Assembly (NCBI RefSeq): GCF_001511835.1
Contig: NZ_LN997848.1
Location: forward strand, 4,554,001 to 4,618,000
DNA: 64,000 nucleotides
From: Magnetospirillum sp. XM-1
GTDB taxonomy: Bacteria > Pseudomonadota > Alphaproteobacteria > Rhodospirillales > Magnetospirillaceae
Direction of reading: 5' to 3'
How positions within the stretch are numbered: position 1 is the stretch's first letter; the number at the start of each line of letters is the position of its first letter. Both the position numbers and the translations under genes were made by a program. Of this stretch, positions 63,801 through 64,000 are shown in pieces. Below the pieces are notes generated by a model. That model had not been told where the DNA came from, did not search any database, and saw nothing but the letters and a program-made list of their open reading frames with translations.

Positions 63801-64000
63801 AACTGCCGCCCGTCCTCGCCCTTGGCCACATCGCAGCCATAGAGCAGCAGGTCGCCTCCGGCCTTCAGCGCATGGCCGAGTTCGGCCAACTCCGCCCGGG
63901 TCACCGCATCGGCCAGGGATGAAGCCGTGATGGCGTCCGTTCCCAGATTCAGCGTCGCCGCCGAACCATGGGATAAGACGGAAATGCTGTCGTATCCCGT
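60851..64000 (-). CDS. Giant DUF4347 surface protein 2 with ELWxxDGT repeats (5' end beyond window)
   Basis: The open frame runs off the right edge, so the N-terminus is missing. The visible start is the DUF4347 domain (GYDSISVLSHGSAATL, DLLLYGCDVAKGEDG). Then come about nine ELWxxDGT-type repeats (ELWVTDGTEAGTQLVKDI, EPWVSDGTTAGTVLLKDI and others), two nearly identical 108-residue VCBS/cadherin-like repeats, a Pro/Ala-rich linker, and a C-terminal domain shared with protein 1 that ends FTQQLKQAGRFAA. ELWxxDGT repeats probably form a beta-propeller. It is upstream of tolC in the same operon. Inferred surface adhesin. Confidence 0.88.
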   Translation of the reverse strand, partial: TGYDSISVLSHGSAATLNLGTDAITASSLADAVTRAELAELGHALKAGGDLLLYGCDVAKGEDGRQFIAGLAATTGADVAASDDATGRNGDWILESDTGVITATAIDVPDYGDRLAVTTNIWASDGTSGGTAILKEINPGGSSNPLDFTVFNGKLYFTATNATYGRELWVTDGTEAGTQLVKDIRSGSSSAFNNSYNQLVACNGWLYFAANNGTNGAELWRTDGTEANTQMVTDLWSGSNGGVDTGTRQTIAALNNVLYFVGYGSAAGTQLWSYDGATVSRVHTVWVSKVVAASDKLFLAANDTTLGHYDQLWKSDGTTGGTVAVKDFGSNSMVWSNTSYATFSFSAVGDKLYFSPYTTTYGAEPWVSDGTTAGTVLLKDIVAGGTTSGYPSSGDSSAAGGFFQWTAGDGNVYFTTQTGDLYKTDGTAAGTAKVNGVSTVYGAEYSTATMYLGGNDGTNGNELLSWNGAALSLVKDINAGSGSSMPVYFARTGGKLYFTPFQLSDSNGAELWTSDGTAGGTALVKDINAGSSGSNVTSITVYNNKLYFSARSASPNTAPTFVTASAKALSVAFNGTAVDLKPDLHVSDSDSSQTETWSQSVAPSHGTLSFSSATATSGSTDVTPGGTITYTPTTGYSGSDTFTVQVSDGNGGTATRVFNVTVASNVSPTFVTGTAKALSLSYNSAAVDLKPDLHVSDSDSGQTETWSQSVAPSHGTLSFSSATATSGSTDVTPGGTITYTPTAGYSGTDTFTVQVSDGAVTATRVFNVTVAAKPADPAPPPPPPPPTAPPAPPVVVVVPQAPPQPVSELPKTIVRDTAPPSVFVPATTPIPSAPTAADAPKAPAGPVADAPKAPVGEVSKAVAPLVPVVVAPPVIPVVMTPQFTPTAGDGGFRVPVVTGTQGGPPVEGLLALRPEVQVPPVTDGPIRVALPVDAFVHSRSDAVVTLSAARVTGQPLPSWLNFDSRSGTLAGQPPADFKGTMVVRIVARDDKGQEATITVRINGLPEKTGAVRDGNVIKLGSHHRDKPVGKIAFTQQLKQAGRFAAIRFS
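61689..62336. repeat. Two tandem 324-bp repeats inside giant protein 2
   Basis: Units 61689-62012 and 62013-62336 encode two 108-residue VCBS/cadherin-like domains with long identical stretches (for example SHGTLSFSSATATSGSTDV in both). Their DNA similarity makes recombination between them possible. Confidence 0.75.

Noticed and set aside
1..64000. CRISPR array, rRNA genes or insertion sequences
   Set aside because: No regularly spaced short repeats, no rRNA-like stretch and no transposase with terminal inverted repeats were seen.

Overview
The window is GC-rich, densely coded DNA, except for one AT-rich patch at about 8.6-10.5 kb. It looks like a Rhodospirillales-type alphaproteobacterium of the Magnetospirillum kind. 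The support is an imuA-imuB-dnaE2 cassette with a GTTC-N7-GTTT LexA box, an F-ATPase zeta-type inhibitor (DUF1476), molybdenum and NifQ genes of a diazotroph, a heme-c chemoreceptor, c-di-GMP signalling and mandelate-type genes. The genus is an inference from gene content, not from a marker gene.

Layout. 0-3.5 kb: the end of a PP2C phosphatase, an RsbW-like kinase and a STAS antagonist (a partner-switching module), then a chemoreceptor whose sensor domain carries a CxxCH heme motif. 3.5-6.6 kb: a small palindromic repeat, a LOG-family protein, an MBL-fold hydrolase and a membrane-anchored unknown. 6.65-11.8 kb: a 5.04-kb integrative element in tRNA-Ser(GCT), flanked by 66-bp direct repeats. 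It holds an AlpA-like protein, a decayed MazF-like toxin, an XRE antitoxin, an OLD-type ATPase/TOPRIM gene split by one amber codon, and a tyrosine integrase.

12-22.2 kb: a molybdenum region. A TonB-dependent receptor, a TonB, a periplasmic binding protein and a di-heme protein form one plus-strand unit. They are followed by a short ModE, NifQ, a second NifQ, a NifX-like protein, ModA, a molbindin (Mop) and a full ModE. Seven inverted repeats of exactly 25 bp, built as CGNNAT-N13-ATNNCG, lie in front of the receptor, short modE, modA, mop and modE. They tie the outer-membrane receptor to molybdate control and are the most interesting signal in the window.

22.3-33.1 kb: DUF1489, then an eight-gene tightly overlapping operon for an exopolysaccharide (YaiO-like barrel, HEAT protein, GT2 synthase, TIM-barrel-like secreted protein, polysaccharide deacetylase) with its own CheA-like kinase and two receiver proteins. 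33.4-38.1 kb: a DUF1476 protein, a PAS-GGDEF-EAL protein with a Cys-rich insertion, a PepSY protein and a cytochrome b561. 38.4-42.4 kb: an XRE-cupin regulator with a tandem operator, divergent from a binding protein, a mandelate-dehydrogenase-like enzyme and a mandelate-racemase-like enzyme. 42.5-48 kb: the SOS mutagenesis cassette. 48.2-64 kb: a minus-strand operon of two giant DUF4347 surface proteins, a TolC lipoprotein, an HlyD adaptor, a GAF-HlyD fusion, an M50 protease fused to an adaptor-like half, and a small periplasmic protein. No ABC exporter gene is visible in it.
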